Position numbers and translations under genes: made by a program. The notes beneath the pieces were generated by a model. The model made no database searches. It saw only the letters and a list, made by a program, of their open reading frames with translations, and had not been told where the DNA came from. From Anaeromyxobacter dehalogenans 2CP-1 (GTDB taxonomy: Bacteria > Myxococcota > Myxococcia > Myxococcales > Anaeromyxobacteraceae), in contig NC_011891.1 of assembly GCF_000022145.1 (NCBI RefSeq), forward strand, positions 1,364,001 through 1,428,000: a DNA stretch of 64,000 nt, written 5' to 3'. Positions within the stretch are counted from its first letter, which is position 1, and each line of letters opens with the position of its first letter. Shown here piece by piece: positions 44,008 through 52,782 of this stretch.

Positions 44008-45012
44008 ATGGCCCCTCCCGAGCTCCCTGCCGGCGCGCTCGCGCCGAGCGACGCGACGCCCGCCCGGGCGGCGGGAGGGGTGGCCGGCGGGCGCTCGCCC
44101 GATCGCGTGCGGCTGCGCCGGCGGGCCCGCGCGCTCCTGTTCGCCTCGGCGGTGCTGTTCGGGGCCTCGGCGGCGCTCGCCAAGCTGGCGGCGCGGCAGG
44201 GCATGTCCGGGGGGCAGGCCACGCTGGTCCGGTTCGCGATCGGGCTCGCCGCGGTGCTGGCGCTGTTCCGGGCGCGCCCCGGCACGTTCCGGCCGCACCG
44301 CAAGGACCTCCTCTTCGCGAGGGGCCTCTTCGGCGGGGTGGCGGCGCTGCTCTACTTCCTCGCCATCGAGCGCATCCCGGCGGGCGAGGCCACGCTGCTC
44401 AACAACACCTTCCCCATCTGGGCGGTGCTGCTCTCGTTGTTCGTGCTGAACGAGCGCCCCACGGTGCACCTGTGGATCGCGCTCGCGGTGGCGAGCGCGG
44501 GGGTGTGGCTGGTGCTGGGCGGCGGGAGCGTCCGCCTCGGCCTGGGCTGGGGCGAGGGGCTCGGCATCGTGTCCGGCGTGCTGGGCGGCGCGGCCGTCAC
44601 CGCCATCCGCGCGCTCCGCCCCACCGACAACGCCCCGACCATCTTCTTCTCGTTCTCGGTGGGCGGCCTGCTCGTGTCGCTGCCGTTCGCGCTCCACGCC
44701 TGGCCGTCGGCGCCCGGCGCCTACCTGGCGGCGCTGGGCGTCGGGGCGGTCGCGTTCCTGGCGCAGCTCTCCATGACCGAGGCCTACGGGGCGCTCTCGG
44801 TGCCCGAGGCGGCGCTCTGGCAGCAGCTCACGCCCATCGCCAGCTACCTGTGGGCGCTCTCGCTGGGCGAGCGGCTCTCGCTCGCGACCGTGCTCGGCGT
44901 GCTGCTGGGCCTGGGCGGCATCCTCTACGGCAGCCTGCTCGGCCACGCGCCGCGCGAGGCCCGCTCGCGCGAGGCGCGGATGGCCGAGGGCCTGCCGGCG
45001 GAGGAGCCGTGA
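44008..45012 (+). CDS. EamA/DMT-family transporter, first of a tandem pair
   Basis: A 334-residue inner-membrane transporter of the drug/metabolite superfamily with about ten transmembrane helices in two EamA repeats (about 45-170 and 190-320). Typical pieces are YFLAIERIPAGEATLLNNTFPIWAVLL (in two parts) and the MTEAYGALSVPEAALWQQLTP segment of the second repeat. A Pro/Ala-rich 40-residue cytoplasmic N terminus precedes the first helix. Substrate unknown. It overlaps the second EamA gene by four bases; the two proteins share long identical blocks such as PTDNAPTIFF-type segments, indicating a tandem duplication. Confidence 0.85.
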   Translation: MAPPELPAGALAPSDATPARAAGGVAGGRSPDRVRLRRRARALLFASAVLFGASAALAKLAARQGMSGGQATLVRFAIGLAAVLALFRARPGTFRPHRKDLLFARGLFGGVAALLYFLAIERIPAGEATLLNNTFPIWAVLLSLFVLNERPTVHLWIALAVASAGVWLVLGGGSVRLGLGWGEGLGIVSGVLGGAAVTAIRALRPTDNAPTIFFSFSVGGLLVSLPFALHAWPSAPGAYLAALGVGAVAFLAQLSMTEAYGALSVPEAALWQQLTPIASYLWALSLGERLSLATVLGVLLGLGGILYGSLLGHAPREARSREARMAEGLPAEEP

Positions 45013-45941
45013 CGCCCGAGCCCGCCGCCGTGCCCGCCGCCCCCGCGCGCAGCGCCGGGGCCCCGCGGCCCCAGCCGCGCTGGCTCGCGCGCCTCGAGCT
45101 GCTCGGGGCGGCGCTCTCCTTCGGGCTCATGGCGGTGCTGGCGCGGCGGCTCTCGCGCGGCGGCGCGGCGTTCTCGGCCGGCCAGCTCACCGTCATCCGG
45201 TTCGTGGTAGGCGCGGCGGTGTCGCTGGTCGCGTTCCGCGTCCGCCCCGCGCTGTACCGGCCGCACGACCTCCGCCTGCTGTGGACGCGCGGCGTGTCCG
45301 GCGGGATCGTGGTGGTGCTGTACTTCCTCGCGCTCGCGCGCATCCCGGCCGGCGAGGCCGGCATGCTCTACAACCTGTTCCCGGTCATCGCGACCGCGCT
45401 CAGCATCCGCGCGTTCGGCGAGCGCCCCACCGTGCACCTGGTGCTGGCGCTGCTGGTCGCGACCGGCGGCGTGGTGCTGGTGCTCGGGAACGGGTCGCTC
45501 GCGCTCGGGGTGGGGCTGGGCGAGGCGCTCGCGGTCGGGGCCGCGGTGTTCGCCGCGTTCTCGTCGGTCGTCATCCGCGCCATGCGGGCCACCGACAACG
45601 CGCCGACCATCTTCTTCTACTTCTGCCTGGGCGGGCTGCCGGTGGCGCTCCCGTTCGCGCTCGGCGCCTGGCCCACCGATCTCACCGCCTGGGCGCTCGC
45701 CGCGGGGATGGGGCTCGCCGCCTACGCCGCCCAGGTGCTCATGACCGAGGCGTACGGCGCGCTCTCCATCGGCGAGGCTGCGGTGTGGCTGCAGCTCACG
45801 CCGCTCGCGCAGTACGGGCTGGCGGCGCTCCTGCTCGGCGAGCGGGTGAGCGCCGCAGGCATGGCGGGGATGCTGGTGGGCGTGGCCGGGGTGGCCTACG
45901 GCACGGTGCTCGGGCATCGGCCCCGCGCGCGCGGCGCCTGA
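45009..45941 (+). CDS. EamA/DMT-family transporter, second of a tandem pair
   Basis: A 310-residue paralogue of the preceding transporter with the same ten-helix plan: YFLALARIPAGEAGMLYNLFPV, ATDNAPTIFFYFCLGG and MTEAYGALSIGEAAVWLQLTPLAQYG (in two parts). GTG start overlapping the preceding stop (GTGA). Coupled translation suggests the pair could form a heterodimer, as small DMT pairs do, but each is a full-length two-repeat protein, so independent function is equally likely. Its TGA directly abuts the stop of the convergent kinase gene inside the palindrome CGCCTGATCAGGCG. Confidence 0.85.
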   Translation: MTPEPAAVPAAPARSAGAPRPQPRWLARLELLGAALSFGLMAVLARRLSRGGAAFSAGQLTVIRFVVGAAVSLVAFRVRPALYRPHDLRLLWTRGVSGGIVVVLYFLALARIPAGEAGMLYNLFPVIATALSIRAFGERPTVHLVLALLVATGGVVLVLGNGSLALGVGLGEALAVGAAVFAAFSSVVIRAMRATDNAPTIFFYFCLGGLPVALPFALGAWPTDLTAWALAAGMGLAAYAAQVLMTEAYGALSIGEAAVWLQLTPLAQYGLAALLLGERVSAAGMAGMLVGVAGVAYGTVLGHRPRARGA

Positions 45942-48464
45942 TCAGGCGGTCGCGGCGTGCGCGGCCTCGTCCGGCGCGGCCGCGGGGGGCAGGGTGAAGC
46001 TCACGGTGGTGCCGGCCCCGGGCGCGCTCTCCGCCCAGATCCGGCCGCCGTGCGCCTCCACCAGCCCCCGCGCGATGGCGAGCCCCAGGCCCGAGCCGCG
46101 CCAGCGCGCGGCGCTGCCGCGCTGGAAGCGGTCGAACACGTGCGGCAGGTCCGCGTCGGGGATGCCGGGGCCGGTGTCGCGGACGCGGAAGATCACCGCG
46201 CCGTCCGCCTGCGCCTCGGCGGCGAGGCAGACCGCGCCCTCCTCGGTGGCCTTCACCGCGTTCGACGCGACGTTCCCGAGCACCTGCAGCACGCGGTCGC
46301 GATCGCACGCGACCGGCGGCAGGCCGGGCGCGGCGGACAGGCACAGGTCGAGCCCCTTCGCCCGCGCGGCCTCGCGGAGCTGGTCGGCCGCCTCGCCCAG
46401 CAGATCCGCCGGGTCGCACGGCTCCGGCCGCATCGACAGGCGGCCCTCCTCCAGCGTCTCGAGGTCGAGCAGGTCGTCGATGAGCCGGTTCATGCGGCGG
46501 CCGGCGGCGGCGAGCCGCGCGGCGGCGCGCCGGGCCTGCGCGGCCGCCTCCGGGCCGTCGGGCAGCCGGGTCAGCGCGGCGGCGCCCAGCGTCACGGCGG
46601 ACAGCGGCGTGCGCAGGTCGTGCGAGACCACCTGCAGGACCTCGTCGCGGTTGCGCACCGCGCGCCGCAGCTCGGTCACGTCGAGCAGCGTGGTGACGGC
46701 GCCGACCACGCGCCCCTCGCCGTCGCGGATGGGCGCGGCGCCGTTCAGGACCACCGCCTGCGTCCCGTCGAAGCGGTCGATCTCGACCAGCTCGCCGCCG
46801 ACCGCCTCGCCGGAGCGGAGCGCGCGCTGCAGCGCCCAGTCGCCGGCGGCGAGCGGCGCGCCGGAGTCGGCCCGCCGCGCGCGCTGCTCCCGGTAGAGCG
46901 CGCCCGGGCGGAGCGGCGCGCGCGAGCCCCAGATCCGCCGGGCCGCGTCGTTCGCCTGGACCACCTGCCCGCCGGCGTCGGCGATGAGCACGCCCACCGG
47001 CAGCACCCGCAGCACCGCCTCCAGCCGGCGCCGGTCGGCCTCGACCTGCTCGCGGCCGCGGACCTGCTCGGTGACCTCGGTGACCATGAGCACGAGGTCG
47101 CGGGTGCCGCCGCCGGACTCGACCGCGCGCACCGACCAGCGCCACCAGGTCGGGCCCCGGGCGAACCCGTCGTACCGGTACTCCTGCTCCTCGTGCGCGA
47201 CGTCGCCGGCCGCCACCTCGCGCAGGAGCGCGACCAGGCCGGCCTCCTGCGCGCGCGGCAGGAACTCCTCCAGCCGCAGCCCCTGCACGCCCTCGCCGCG
47301 GAACGGGGCGTCGAGGAACGCGAGGTACGCCGGGTTGGCCCAGCGCGCCCGCAGCTCGGCGGGATCCAGGATCAGCACGCCGACCGGCGCCTCGGCGAAG
47401 GCCGCCTCGAACCGGCGGCGGACCGCGTCGAGGTGCCGGGCCATCTGCGCGTACGCGGCGCCCAGGCGGACCACCTCGTCCGGCCCGGTGAGCGGCTCCG
47501 GCGCCTCGCCCCGCCCCAGCGCGGCGGCGTGGCGCTCCAGCCGGCGCAGCGCGCGCGAGGTGTGCGCGCCCACGGCCCAGCTCGCGCCCAGCGCGACCAG
47601 CGCCACCAGGCCCGCGCCGAGGACGCCGATCGCCAGCTCGCGGCGCATGGGCGCGAGCATGTCCGCGCGAGGCTGCGTCGCGCGCACCGCCCACGCCAGC
47701 TCCGGCACCGGCACCGCCGCCGCGAGCCGCGCCGGGCCGCCACCCTCGGAACGCATCGGGCCGGTCGCCTCGGCGCCCGCCAGCGCCGCCCGGACCAGGT
47801 CCTGCGCCCCCGCCACCAGGCGGTCGTCCCAGGCGAGCGGGATGGCCGGGACGCGCGCCACCAGCCGCCCCGCGCGATCCACGATGCCGACGCTGCCCTC
47901 GCCCTCGCGGGCCGGCAGGACGCGCGCGGCCAGCCGCTCCGGATCGACCGCGGCCAGGAGCGCGCCCGAGAGCCGCCCCGCGCCGTCGCGCACCGCGGTC
48001 GCGACCGCCACCACCGGCGCGCCGTCGGCCGGGTTGCGCACCAGGTCCCCCACCGCCACCGCGTCGCCGGCGAGCAGGCGGCGCAGCTCGGCGCGGTCGG
48101 CGAACGACACCTCGTGCAGCCGCGCGTCGCTGGACGCGACCACCCGGCCGTCCGGCGCCACCCAGGAGAGATCGCGGACCACGCCGGAGTCCTGCACGGC
48201 CACCGAGAGCAGGTGCGCCGCGTCCTCGCCCAGGATCCGGCCGCCGTCGAGCGCGTGCCCGAGCACCGCGCTGGCGCGGGCCACCCCGTCGATCTGGGCG
48301 CGCAGCGCGGCCGCGGCGGTCCGCGCCACATCCAGGTTCGAGAGCTGTTCGGCCTCGGCGCGCGCGCGGAGCGAGCGGACCGAGACGAGCGCGCCGAGCG
48401 CGACGAACGCGAGCGAGGCGAGCCCCACCAGCAGGAACAGGCGGGAGCGGATGGTGCGCAGCAT
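45942..48464 (-). CDS. membrane sensor histidine kinase (dCACHE-like, HAMP, two PAS)
   Basis: An 840-residue kinase. Transmembrane segments at about 8-30 and 277-299 flank a periplasmic double-Cache-like sensory domain; a HAMP follows (to about 350). Two PAS domains lie at about 350-470 and 480-600 (VGVLILDP and VGVLIADAGGQVVQANDAARR). HisKA has His615 (VVSHDLRTPLSA); the ATPase has N735 (NVASNAVKAT), DTGPGIPD and GSGLGLAIARG. No receiver gene is adjacent. ATG 48464 is chosen because it opens the first hydrophobic segment and GGAGGAA is upstream. Confidence 0.88.
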   Translation of the reverse strand: MLRTIRSRLFLLVGLASLAFVALGALVSVRSLRARAEAEQLSNLDVARTAAAALRAQIDGVARASAVLGHALDGGRILGEDAAHLLSVAVQDSGVVRDLSWVAPDGRVVASSDARLHEVSFADRAELRRLLAGDAVAVGDLVRNPADGAPVVAVATAVRDGAGRLSGALLAAVDPERLAARVLPAREGEGSVGIVDRAGRLVARVPAIPLAWDDRLVAGAQDLVRAALAGAEATGPMRSEGGGPARLAAAVPVPELAWAVRATQPRADMLAPMRRELAIGVLGAGLVALVALGASWAVGAHTSRALRRLERHAAALGRGEAPEPLTGPDEVVRLGAAYAQMARHLDAVRRRFEAAFAEAPVGVLILDPAELRARWANPAYLAFLDAPFRGEGVQGLRLEEFLPRAQEAGLVALLREVAAGDVAHEEQEYRYDGFARGPTWWRWSVRAVESGGGTRDLVLMVTEVTEQVRGREQVEADRRRLEAVLRVLPVGVLIADAGGQVVQANDAARRIWGSRAPLRPGALYREQRARRADSGAPLAAGDWALQRALRSGEAVGGELVEIDRFDGTQAVVLNGAAPIRDGEGRVVGAVTTLLDVTELRRAVRNRDEVLQVVSHDLRTPLSAVTLGAAALTRLPDGPEAAAQARRAAARLAAAGRRMNRLIDDLLDLETLEEGRLSMRPEPCDPADLLGEAADQLREAARAKGLDLCLSAAPGLPPVACDRDRVLQVLGNVASNAVKATEEGAVCLAAEAQADGAVIFRVRDTGPGIPDADLPHVFDRFQRGSAARWRGSGLGLAIARGLVEAHGGRIWAESAPGAGTTVSFTLPPAAAPDEAAHAATA

Positions 48465-48698
48465 GCGGGCTGGGATTCCTCCGGCGGTGCAAACGAGGGC
48501 CGCCGGCGGTGTATTCCGACGTCGCACGGCCGCGCACGGAAGGGGACCGCGATCGCTCGCCCGCTCGCGCGGCGCCGCGAGGCCCTCGCACCGCACGCCG
48601 GCGGCCTTCTGCACAGGGAGGGGCCCGCCCGGACGGTCGGCCGGCAGCGGCCCACCCGGGGCCAGCGCCGGGCGGCTGCCTTGCCGCGCGGCGCGCGG

Positions 48699-48704
48699 TA
48701 GATT
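48699..48704 (+). promoter_or_regulatory. putative -10 (TAGATT) before the chalcone-isomerase-like gene
   Basis: TAGATT lies 31 bases before the ATG at 48736 in a GC-rich gap; TTGCCG is only 12 bases upstream, too close for a -35. The leader holds the CAGGAG ribosome site. Confidence 0.3.
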
Positions 48705-48735
48705 GGCGGGACCTCTCGATCACCAGGAGTCAAGC

Positions 48736-49287
48736 ATGCGCAAGGCCGCCGCCGTCGCCGCCCTCCTCCTCGTCCTCCCGCTCGGCGCCGCGGCCCGCAA
48801 GGTCGCGGGCGTGGAGCTCCCGGACAGCGTGACCGTCGAGGGCAAGGAGCTCCGCCTGAACGGGGCGGGCATCCGGAAGAAGCTCTGGATCGAGGTCTAC
48901 GTGGGTGCGCTCTACCTCGCGACGCCGTCCTCGGACGCGAACGCCATCCTCGCGGCGGACGAGCCGAGGCGCGTGCGCATGGTGTTCCGGCGCGACGTGG
49001 ACCAGAAGTCGATCATGGGCGCGTTCCGCGACGGCTTCGAGGCGAACTCCGGGGCCGAGGCGGCGGCGCTCGTGCCGCAGCTCGACCGGATCGCGCCCGC
49101 CATCGGCGACGTCAAGAAGGGCGGCGAGATCACGGTGACCTACCTGCCGGGCACCGGGGCGGTGGTCACCGGGCCGAAGGGCACCGCCACGGTCGAGGGC
49201 AAGGCGTTCGCCGACGCGCTCTTCCGCAACTGGCTCGGCCGGAAGCCCGCCGACGACGACCTGAAGCGCCGCATGCTCGGGAAGTAG
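48736..49287 (+). CDS. periplasmic chalcone isomerase-like protein
   Basis: A 183-residue protein of the bacterial chalcone-isomerase-like family (PF16036 type), with a signal peptide (residues 1-20, RKAAAVAALLLVLPLGAAA). The fold signature is VELPDSVTVEGKELRLNGAGIRKKLWIEVYVGALYL (about 25-60, in two parts), DEPRRVRMVFRRDV and the C-terminal FADALFRNWLGRKPADDDLKRRML. Real flavonoid chemistry is not expected; bacterial members probably bind lipids or fatty acids. It is followed 10 bases later by an acyl-CoA dehydrogenase gene, which hints at a lipid-related role. Confidence 0.82.
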   Translation: MRKAAAVAALLLVLPLGAAARKVAGVELPDSVTVEGKELRLNGAGIRKKLWIEVYVGALYLATPSSDANAILAADEPRRVRMVFRRDVDQKSIMGAFRDGFEANSGAEAAALVPQLDRIAPAIGDVKKGGEITVTYLPGTGAVVTGPKGTATVEGKAFADALFRNWLGRKPADDDLKRRMLGK

Positions 49288-49297
49288 CGGAGCGACC

Positions 49298-50455
49298 ATG
49301 GGCGCGCCGGCGGTCGCGTTCGAGCCGTTCACCGAGGACCACCAGGCGTTCCGCCGGACGGTCCGCGCGTTCGTGGACCAGGAGCTCGCGCCGCACGGGC
49401 GCGAGTGGGACGAGGCGGGGAGCTTCCCGCGCGCGCTGTTCCGCCGCTTCGGCGAGCTGGGCCTGTTCGGCATCCGGCAGCCGCCGGAGGTGGGCGGCTC
49501 GGGGCTCGACTGGTGGTACGTCGTCGCCTACGCGGAGGAGCTGGCGCGCTGCCGCAACGCCGGCCTGGCCGTCTCCATGCTGGTGCACGGGGAGATGGCC
49601 ATCCCGGTGATCGGGGAGCTCGGCACCGAGGCGCAGCGCCGGGAGTTCCTGGCGCCCGCGGTCCGGGGCGAGCGGGTGGCGGCGCTCGCGATCTCCGAGC
49701 CGGACGCCGGCTCCGACGTGGCGGCCATCCGCACCACCGCGCGGCGAGACGGCGCCGACCTCGTGGTGAACGGCTCGAAGATGTGGATCACGAACGGCGC
49801 GCGGGCCGACTTCCTCACCCTGGCCGTGCGCACCGGCGAGGCCGGCCACGGCGGGCTCTCGCTGCTGCTGTTCCCCACCGACGTGAAGGGCTTCCAGGTC
49901 TCGCGCACGCTGGAGAAGGTGGGGCTGCCCTCGTCGGACACCGCGGTGCTGTTCTTCGAGGACTGCCGGGTGCCGGCGGCGAACCTGCTCGGCGAGCAGG
50001 ATCAGGGCTTCTACCACGTCATGGCGAACTTCCAGGGCGAGCGGCTGGTGGCGGCCGTCCAGGCCGTCGCCGGGATGCAGCTCATGCTGGAGGACGCGAT
50101 GCGCTACGGCGGCGAGCGCAGCGCGTTCGGCCGGCCGGTCGCGAAGTTCCAGGCCTGGCGGCACCGGCTCGCGGATCACCTCACCGCGGTCGAGGCGGCG
50201 CGCTGGCTCACCTACCGGGCGGCCGACCTGCTGGCGCGGGGCGAGCCGGCGGTGCGCGAGATCTCGATGGCGAAGCTGTTCGCCTGCGAGCTGGCCCAGC
50301 GGGTGGCCTACGACTGCATGCAGCTCCACGGCGGCATGGGCTACGTGCTGGAGAGCGACATCGCCCGCGCCTGGCGCGACGTGCGGGCCATGACCATCGC
50401 CGGCGGCACGTCCGAGATCATGCGCGAGCTGGTGTCGCGCGCGGCGGGGCTGTGA
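49298..50455 (+). CDS. acyl-CoA dehydrogenase
   Basis: A 385-residue flavoenzyme that desaturates acyl-CoA at the alpha-beta position, passing electrons to ETF. Landmarks are ALAISEPDAGSDVAAIRT (FAD/substrate loop), KMWITNGARADF, FGRPVAKFQAWRHRLAD, and the C-terminal QLHGGMGYVLESDIARAWRD and GGTSEIMRELVSR. The Glu in the FQGERLVAA helix matches the catalytic base position of isovaleryl/long-chain type enzymes, where the usual C-terminal Glu is absent. Chain length specificity not predictable. ATG preceded by GGAGCGACC. Confidence 0.92.
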   Translation: MGAPAVAFEPFTEDHQAFRRTVRAFVDQELAPHGREWDEAGSFPRALFRRFGELGLFGIRQPPEVGGSGLDWWYVVAYAEELARCRNAGLAVSMLVHGEMAIPVIGELGTEAQRREFLAPAVRGERVAALAISEPDAGSDVAAIRTTARRDGADLVVNGSKMWITNGARADFLTLAVRTGEAGHGGLSLLLFPTDVKGFQVSRTLEKVGLPSSDTAVLFFEDCRVPAANLLGEQDQGFYHVMANFQGERLVAAVQAVAGMQLMLEDAMRYGGERSAFGRPVAKFQAWRHRLADHLTAVEAARWLTYRAADLLARGEPAVREISMAKLFACELAQRVAYDCMQLHGGMGYVLESDIARAWRDVRAMTIAGGTSEIMRELVSRAAGL

Positions 50456-50483
50456 CGCGGCGAGCGGGCGGCCGGAGGGCGGG

Positions 50484-50801
50484 ATGACGGAGGCGCGGGT
50501 GGTGCTCGTGACCGCGCCCGACGCGGACGTCGCCGCGCGGCTGGCGCGGGCGCTCGTCGAGGAGCGGCTCGCGGCCTGCGGCAACGTCGTGCCGGCCATC
50601 CGGTCGATCTACCGGTGGGAGGGGAGCGTGCACGACGAGGGCGAGGCGCTGCTCGTGCTGAAGACCCGCGCCGCCCGCGTGGACGCGCTCCGGGCGCGCG
50701 TCCTCGAGCTGCATCCGTACCAGGTGCCGGAGGTGCTGGTGCTGCCGGTGGAGGCGGGGAGCGACGCCTACCTCGCCTGGATCGCGGCCGAGACCTCCTG
50801 A
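50484..50801 (+). CDS. cutA: CutA1 divalent-cation tolerance protein
   Basis: A 105-residue trimeric CutA1 protein, associated with metal tolerance in E. coli although the mechanism is unclear. It has the family core VLVTAPDADVAARLARALVEERLAACGNVVPAI (in two parts), SIYRWEGSVHDEGEALLVLKT and HPYQVPEVLVLPVEAGSDAYLAWI (in two parts). Normal length. ATG preceded by GGAGGGCGGG. It lies 28 bases after the acyl-CoA dehydrogenase and converges with a Cys-rich protein gene. Confidence 0.92.
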   Translation: MTEARVVLVTAPDADVAARLARALVEERLAACGNVVPAIRSIYRWEGSVHDEGEALLVLKTRAARVDALRARVLELHPYQVPEVLVLPVEAGSDAYLAWIAAETS

Positions 50802-50828
50802 CGGCGGCACCCGGTCCGCGGGGCCCGT

Positions 50829-51173
50829 CTACTTCTTCCGGAACAGCGCCTCGAGCGCATCGCGGGGATCCTCGGTCGCCCGGGGCGCCTCGCCGAACAG
50901 CGCGCCGAGCGCGTTGCGCGCGGCCTCGGAGCGGCCGGTGCGCCGGCGCGAGGCGCCGTCTCCGAGCTGGAACAGATCGCAGGCGTTCGAGGCGTCCTTC
51001 TCCACCACGTGGTCGGCGTGCGGCTCCCGGCACTGGTGCGCCGCCGCCTCGTCATGGTGGCGGCAGCACATGCAGGTGTGCAGATCCGCGTCGCACTCGG
51101 GGCAGGTGGACCGGCGTCCCACCGGTCCGTCGATGCGCAGCGTCGCCCCGCAGCCGTAGCAGGTGGTCGCCAT
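50829..51173 (-). CDS. Cys/His-rich putative zinc-binding protein
   Basis: A 114-residue protein with a CxxC...CxxC zinc ribbon at residues 5-27 (CYGC, CPEC) and a second Cys/His cluster at 34-65 (CMCCRHH, HQCREPHADH, CDLF). The C-terminal third ends in a short amphipathic helix (ALGALFGEAP then DALEALFRKK). Function unknown; similar proteins are sometimes annotated as zinc-ribbon or DUF proteins. ATG 51173 is chosen because the CxxC starts directly after it; TATGAT ends 6 bases before it. Confidence 0.7.
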   Translation of the reverse strand: MATTCYGCGATLRIDGPVGRRSTCPECDADLHTCMCCRHHDEAAAHQCREPHADHVVEKDASNACDLFQLGDGASRRRTGRSEAARNALGALFGEAPRATEDPRDALEALFRKK

Positions 51174-51178
51174 CGGGG

Positions 51179-51185
51179 TATCATA
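51179..51185. promoter_or_regulatory. shared AT core of a second divergent promoter pair
   Basis: TATCATA in a 34-base divergent gap reads TATGAT on the minus strand (51180-51185) 6 bases before the Cys-rich gene and TATCAT on the plus strand (51179-51184) 23 bases before the Ser/Thr kinase gene. The plan repeats that at 29099. Confidence 0.45.
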
Positions 51186-51207
51186 GCCGGACCCCCGGGC
51201 CCCCTGC

Positions 51208-52773
51208 ATGCGGAAGCCCATACCCTACGGCCGGTTCCTCCTCCTCGACCGCATCGCGGTCGGCGGCATGGCCGAGGTGTACGTCGCGATCCGCCGCGGC
51301 GAGCCGGCCGGGCGCCTGTACGCGCTGAAGCGGATCCTCCCCACGCTCGCCGAGGACGCCGAGTTCATCACGATGTTCCTCGACGAGGCGAGGCTCGTCG
51401 TCCAGCTCGACCACCCGGCCATCGTCCCCATCCACGAGCTGGGGATGCACGGCGAGGGCTACTACATCGCGATGGACTACCTGCCCGGCAAGGACCTGCG
51501 GGCGCTCCTCGACCGGCTGCGCGCGCGCGGCGAGCCGATGCCGGTGCCGCTCGCGGCCCACGTGGCGGCGCGGGTGGCCGACGCGCTCGACCACGCGCAT
51601 CGCAAGCGCGACGCGCTCGGCTCGCCGCTCCGCGTGGTCCACCGCGACGTCTCGCCCGCGAACGTGCTGCTCGGCTTCGACGGCTCGGTGCGCATCATCG
51701 ACTTCGGGATCGCCCAGGCGGCGCTGCGCACGCGCCGGCAGGACACGGTGCTGCGGGGCAAGTTCGGCTACATGAGCCCGGAGATGGTGCGCGGCCAGCC
51801 GGTGGACCACCGCTCCGACGTGTTCTCGCTGGGCGTGGTGCTGCACGAGATGCTCACCGGCGCGCGCTTGTTCAGCGGCAAGTCCGAGCTCTCGGTGCTG
51901 GAGCGGGTGCGCCGCGCCGAGGTGCCGCCGCCGTCGCGGGCCCGCCCCGGGCTGCCGCCCGAGCTGGACGCCATCGTGCTGCGCGCGCTGGCGCGCGACC
52001 CGGCGCAGCGCTTCGAGTGGGCGAGCGACCTGCGCGACGCGCTGCTCGCGTTCACGCACGGCGTGCCGCCCGACGAGCCGCCCGGCGATCCGCCGGCGCT
52101 GGCCCGGACCATGGCGGTCTCGTTCCCCGGCGAGCTGCGGGCGGAGCTCGACCGGCTCGAGAAGCTCCGCGCCGCGCCGGCCCCGGCGCGCGAGCCGTCG
52201 CCGCCCGAGCGCACCCAGGTGATCGCGGTCCGCCCCGACGAGCCGCCGGCGTCCGGGGGCGGCGCCGACGGCGCCGACGGCGGGCTCGCCGCGCCGCCGT
52301 TCTTCCGCCTGCCCGAGGCGCTCGCCGCGCCCGCCCCGTCCCGCCCGGCGCTCGTGTCCGGCCGCACCGCGGCCGCCGCCGGGTTCGGCGCGCTGGTGGC
52401 GGTCGCGGCCGTGCTGGCGTTCACCGGCCCGCGCCGGCCCCAGCCCCCCGGCGCGCCCGTGGCGGCGGCGCCCGTCGCGGCGGCGCCCGCGATCCCGACC
52501 GTCTCCGCGGCGCCCGCCGCGCCCCAGGGACGCACGGCCCCGGGCCGGCCCGCCACCGGGCGGATCTCGGTGCAGGCGCGGGTGGCGGCCACGCTGGTGC
52601 TGGACGGCGAGGCGCAGCGCCCGCCGCTCGGCGCGGGCGAGGTGCGCACGCTGGAGGTGACCGTGGGGCGCCACCGGGTCGAGTTCCGGACGGAGGACGG
52701 CTTCCGCGCCGGCGCGACGGTCGAGGTGCGCGCGGGCGAGACCGCGGAGCTGCTCGGCGTGGCGCTGGAGTAG
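51208..52773 (+). CDS. Ser/Thr protein kinase with C-terminal PEGA-like domain
   Basis: A 521-residue Hanks-type kinase. The Gly-rich loop is [10 protein letters not shown] (16-25), the ATP-binding Lys41, the catalytic loop [12 protein letters not shown] with His145-Arg146-Asp147, DFG at 165-167 and GYMSPE near 187. HRDVSP in place of HRDLKP is typical of myxobacterial kinases. A Pro/Ala-rich linker (about 285-385) leads to one transmembrane helix (388-406) and a PEGA-like extracytoplasmic domain (about 450-521). The kinase is cytoplasmic and the PEGA part periplasmic. Substrate unknown. Convergent with the RpfG-like gene nine bases away. Confidence 0.9.
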   Translation: MRKPIPYGRFLLLDRIAVGGMAEVYVAIRRGEPAGRLYALKRILPTLAEDAEFITMFLDEARLVVQLDHPAIVPIHELGMHGEGYYIAMDYLPGKDLRALLDRLRARGEPMPVPLAAHVAARVADALDHAHRKRDALGSPLRVVHRDVSPANVLLGFDGSVRIIDFGIAQAALRTRRQDTVLRGKFGYMSPEMVRGQPVDHRSDVFSLGVVLHEMLTGARLFSGKSELSVLERVRRAEVPPPSRARPGLPPELDAIVLRALARDPAQRFEWASDLRDALLAFTHGVPPDEPPGDPPALARTMAVSFPGELRAELDRLEKLRAAPAPAREPSPPERTQVIAVRPDEPPASGGGADGADGGLAAPPFFRLPEALAAPAPSRPALVSGRTAAAAGFGALVAVAAVLAFTGPRRPQPPGAPVAAAPVAAAPAIPTVSAAPAAPQGRTAPGRPATGRISVQARVAATLVLDGEAQRPPLGAGEVRTLEVTVGRHRVEFRTEDGFRAGATVEVRAGETAELLGVALE

Positions 52774-52782
52774 CGGCGCCGC

